From: Nitrospirota bacterium
GTDB lineage: Bacteria; Nitrospirota; Nitrospiria; Nitrospirales; Nitrospiraceae
Length of the DNA: 64,000 nt
Assembly: GCA_040757595.1 (NCBI GenBank)
Contig: JBFLWP010000010.1
Span: forward strand, 62,001 to 126,000
Direction of reading: 5' to 3'
How positions within the stretch are numbered: the stretch's first letter is position 1; every line of letters starts with the position of its first letter. Positions 62,812 to 64,000 of this stretch are shown here, one piece after another. The notes beneath the pieces were generated by a model that did not search any database, was not told the DNA's origin, and saw nothing but the letters and a program-made list of their open reading frames with translations. The position numbers and the translations under genes are program-made.

Positions 62812-63070
62812 ACGCGTATGGCATCCGCATTCTGGACACGGCGACCAGCGAATTGGAGCGGCTGGATAAACCCGTCGCTCGGCGGATTGCGGAGCGGATT
62901 CGCTGGCTGGCCCAGAATCTCGACGCGAGCCAACCTGAGGCATTGACGAGCGACTGGGCCGGGTTGTTCAAGCTCCGTGTCGGCGATATCGCGTGCTGTA
63001 TGAAGTGCTCTAGAGGGAGCGCATAATCGTAGTTCACGTGATCGGTCATCGCCGAGAGATTTTACCGTAG
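62808..63070 (+). pseudogene. Decayed RelE/ParE-type toxin
   Basis: From GTG 62808: YGIRILDTATSELERLDKPV, RRIAERIRWLAQNLDA and LFKLRVGD are RelE-like. Just after RVGD, near 62987, one base is missing: the +1 frame resumes YRVLYEVL, then an in-frame TAG (63011-63013), then RERIIVVHVIGHRREILP and a stop at 63068-63070. The typical RVGDYRVLYEV...GHRREIY toxin core is thus split by a frameshift and a nonsense codon. The frame as it stands would end at 63026. Confidence 0.75.
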
Positions 63071-63131
63071 ACGCAGGCGACGGTAGCTGCTCCCAACGAA
63101 GTAGGAAAGTTCGAGTTTCTAGCTGGAGTGA

Positions 63132-64000
<869 letters not shown>

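Overview
The window is a GC-rich bacterial chromosome segment (roughly 60-65% G+C by eye), tightly packed, with many ATGA, GTGA and TGATG gene overlaps and many GTG and TTG starts. Gene content (kdsC-like, amiC, TonB receptor, glmUS, gatCAB, TonB-type proteins) indicates a Gram-negative. The density, codon use, class I FBPase/aldolase pair and MITE type suggest a Nitrospira-like member of the Nitrospirota, but this is inference: no rRNA, tRNA or diagnostic nitrogen gene is present.

Positions 1-24660 form a surface-polysaccharide locus. It holds seven family-2/9-type and two family-4-type glycosyltransferases, four SAM-dependent methyltransferases, a large polytopic membrane protein and nucleotide-sugar genes: a UDP-glucuronate decarboxylase-like SDR, rmlA, rmlB, rmlD, gmd, a KdsC-like phosphatase, manC and manB. 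No free-standing rmlC is seen, but a methyltransferase at 7784-9589 carries an RmlC-like cupin as its C-terminal third.

Positions 24755-31332 are housekeeping: fbp, class I aldolase, degP/htrA, a PIN-TRAM membrane protein, ispD, ispF and cysE. Positions 31333-37041 look like an accessory island: a 527-bp stretch without a recognisable gene, a 1032-residue secreted TPR-CHAT protease, an A+T-rich PD-(D/E)XK nuclease-like protein, and a DUF6883/DUF4926 toxin-immunity-like pair, all on the minus strand.

Positions 37119-45058 contain truA, amiC, a NYN RNase, tatD and a metal-uptake group: a Fur-family regulator with a palindrome over its own promoter, a His-rich small exported protein, a TonB-dependent receptor, a TonB C-terminal-domain protein and a PAP2 phosphatase. 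Positions 45050-52548 are a minus-strand operon: tmk, holB, metG, an exported protein, ftsH and an exported methyltransferase. A MITE sits between tmk and holB and supplies the tmk stop codon. Positions 52674-64000 hold a DUF502 protein, glmU, glmS, gatC, panD, gatA, DUF948, YtxH, gatB, a CsgG-like lipoprotein, a decayed RelE-type toxin with an intact antitoxin, and the 5' part of eno.

A striking genome-level feature is a set of at least fourteen inverted repeats at gene boundaries. Each is made of short (about 6-10 bp) degenerate tandem units on one arm and their complements on the other. Unit families differ from site to site. Several run into coding sequence and appear to encode the termini of ManC, the KdsC-like protein, GlmU and a heptosyltransferase.
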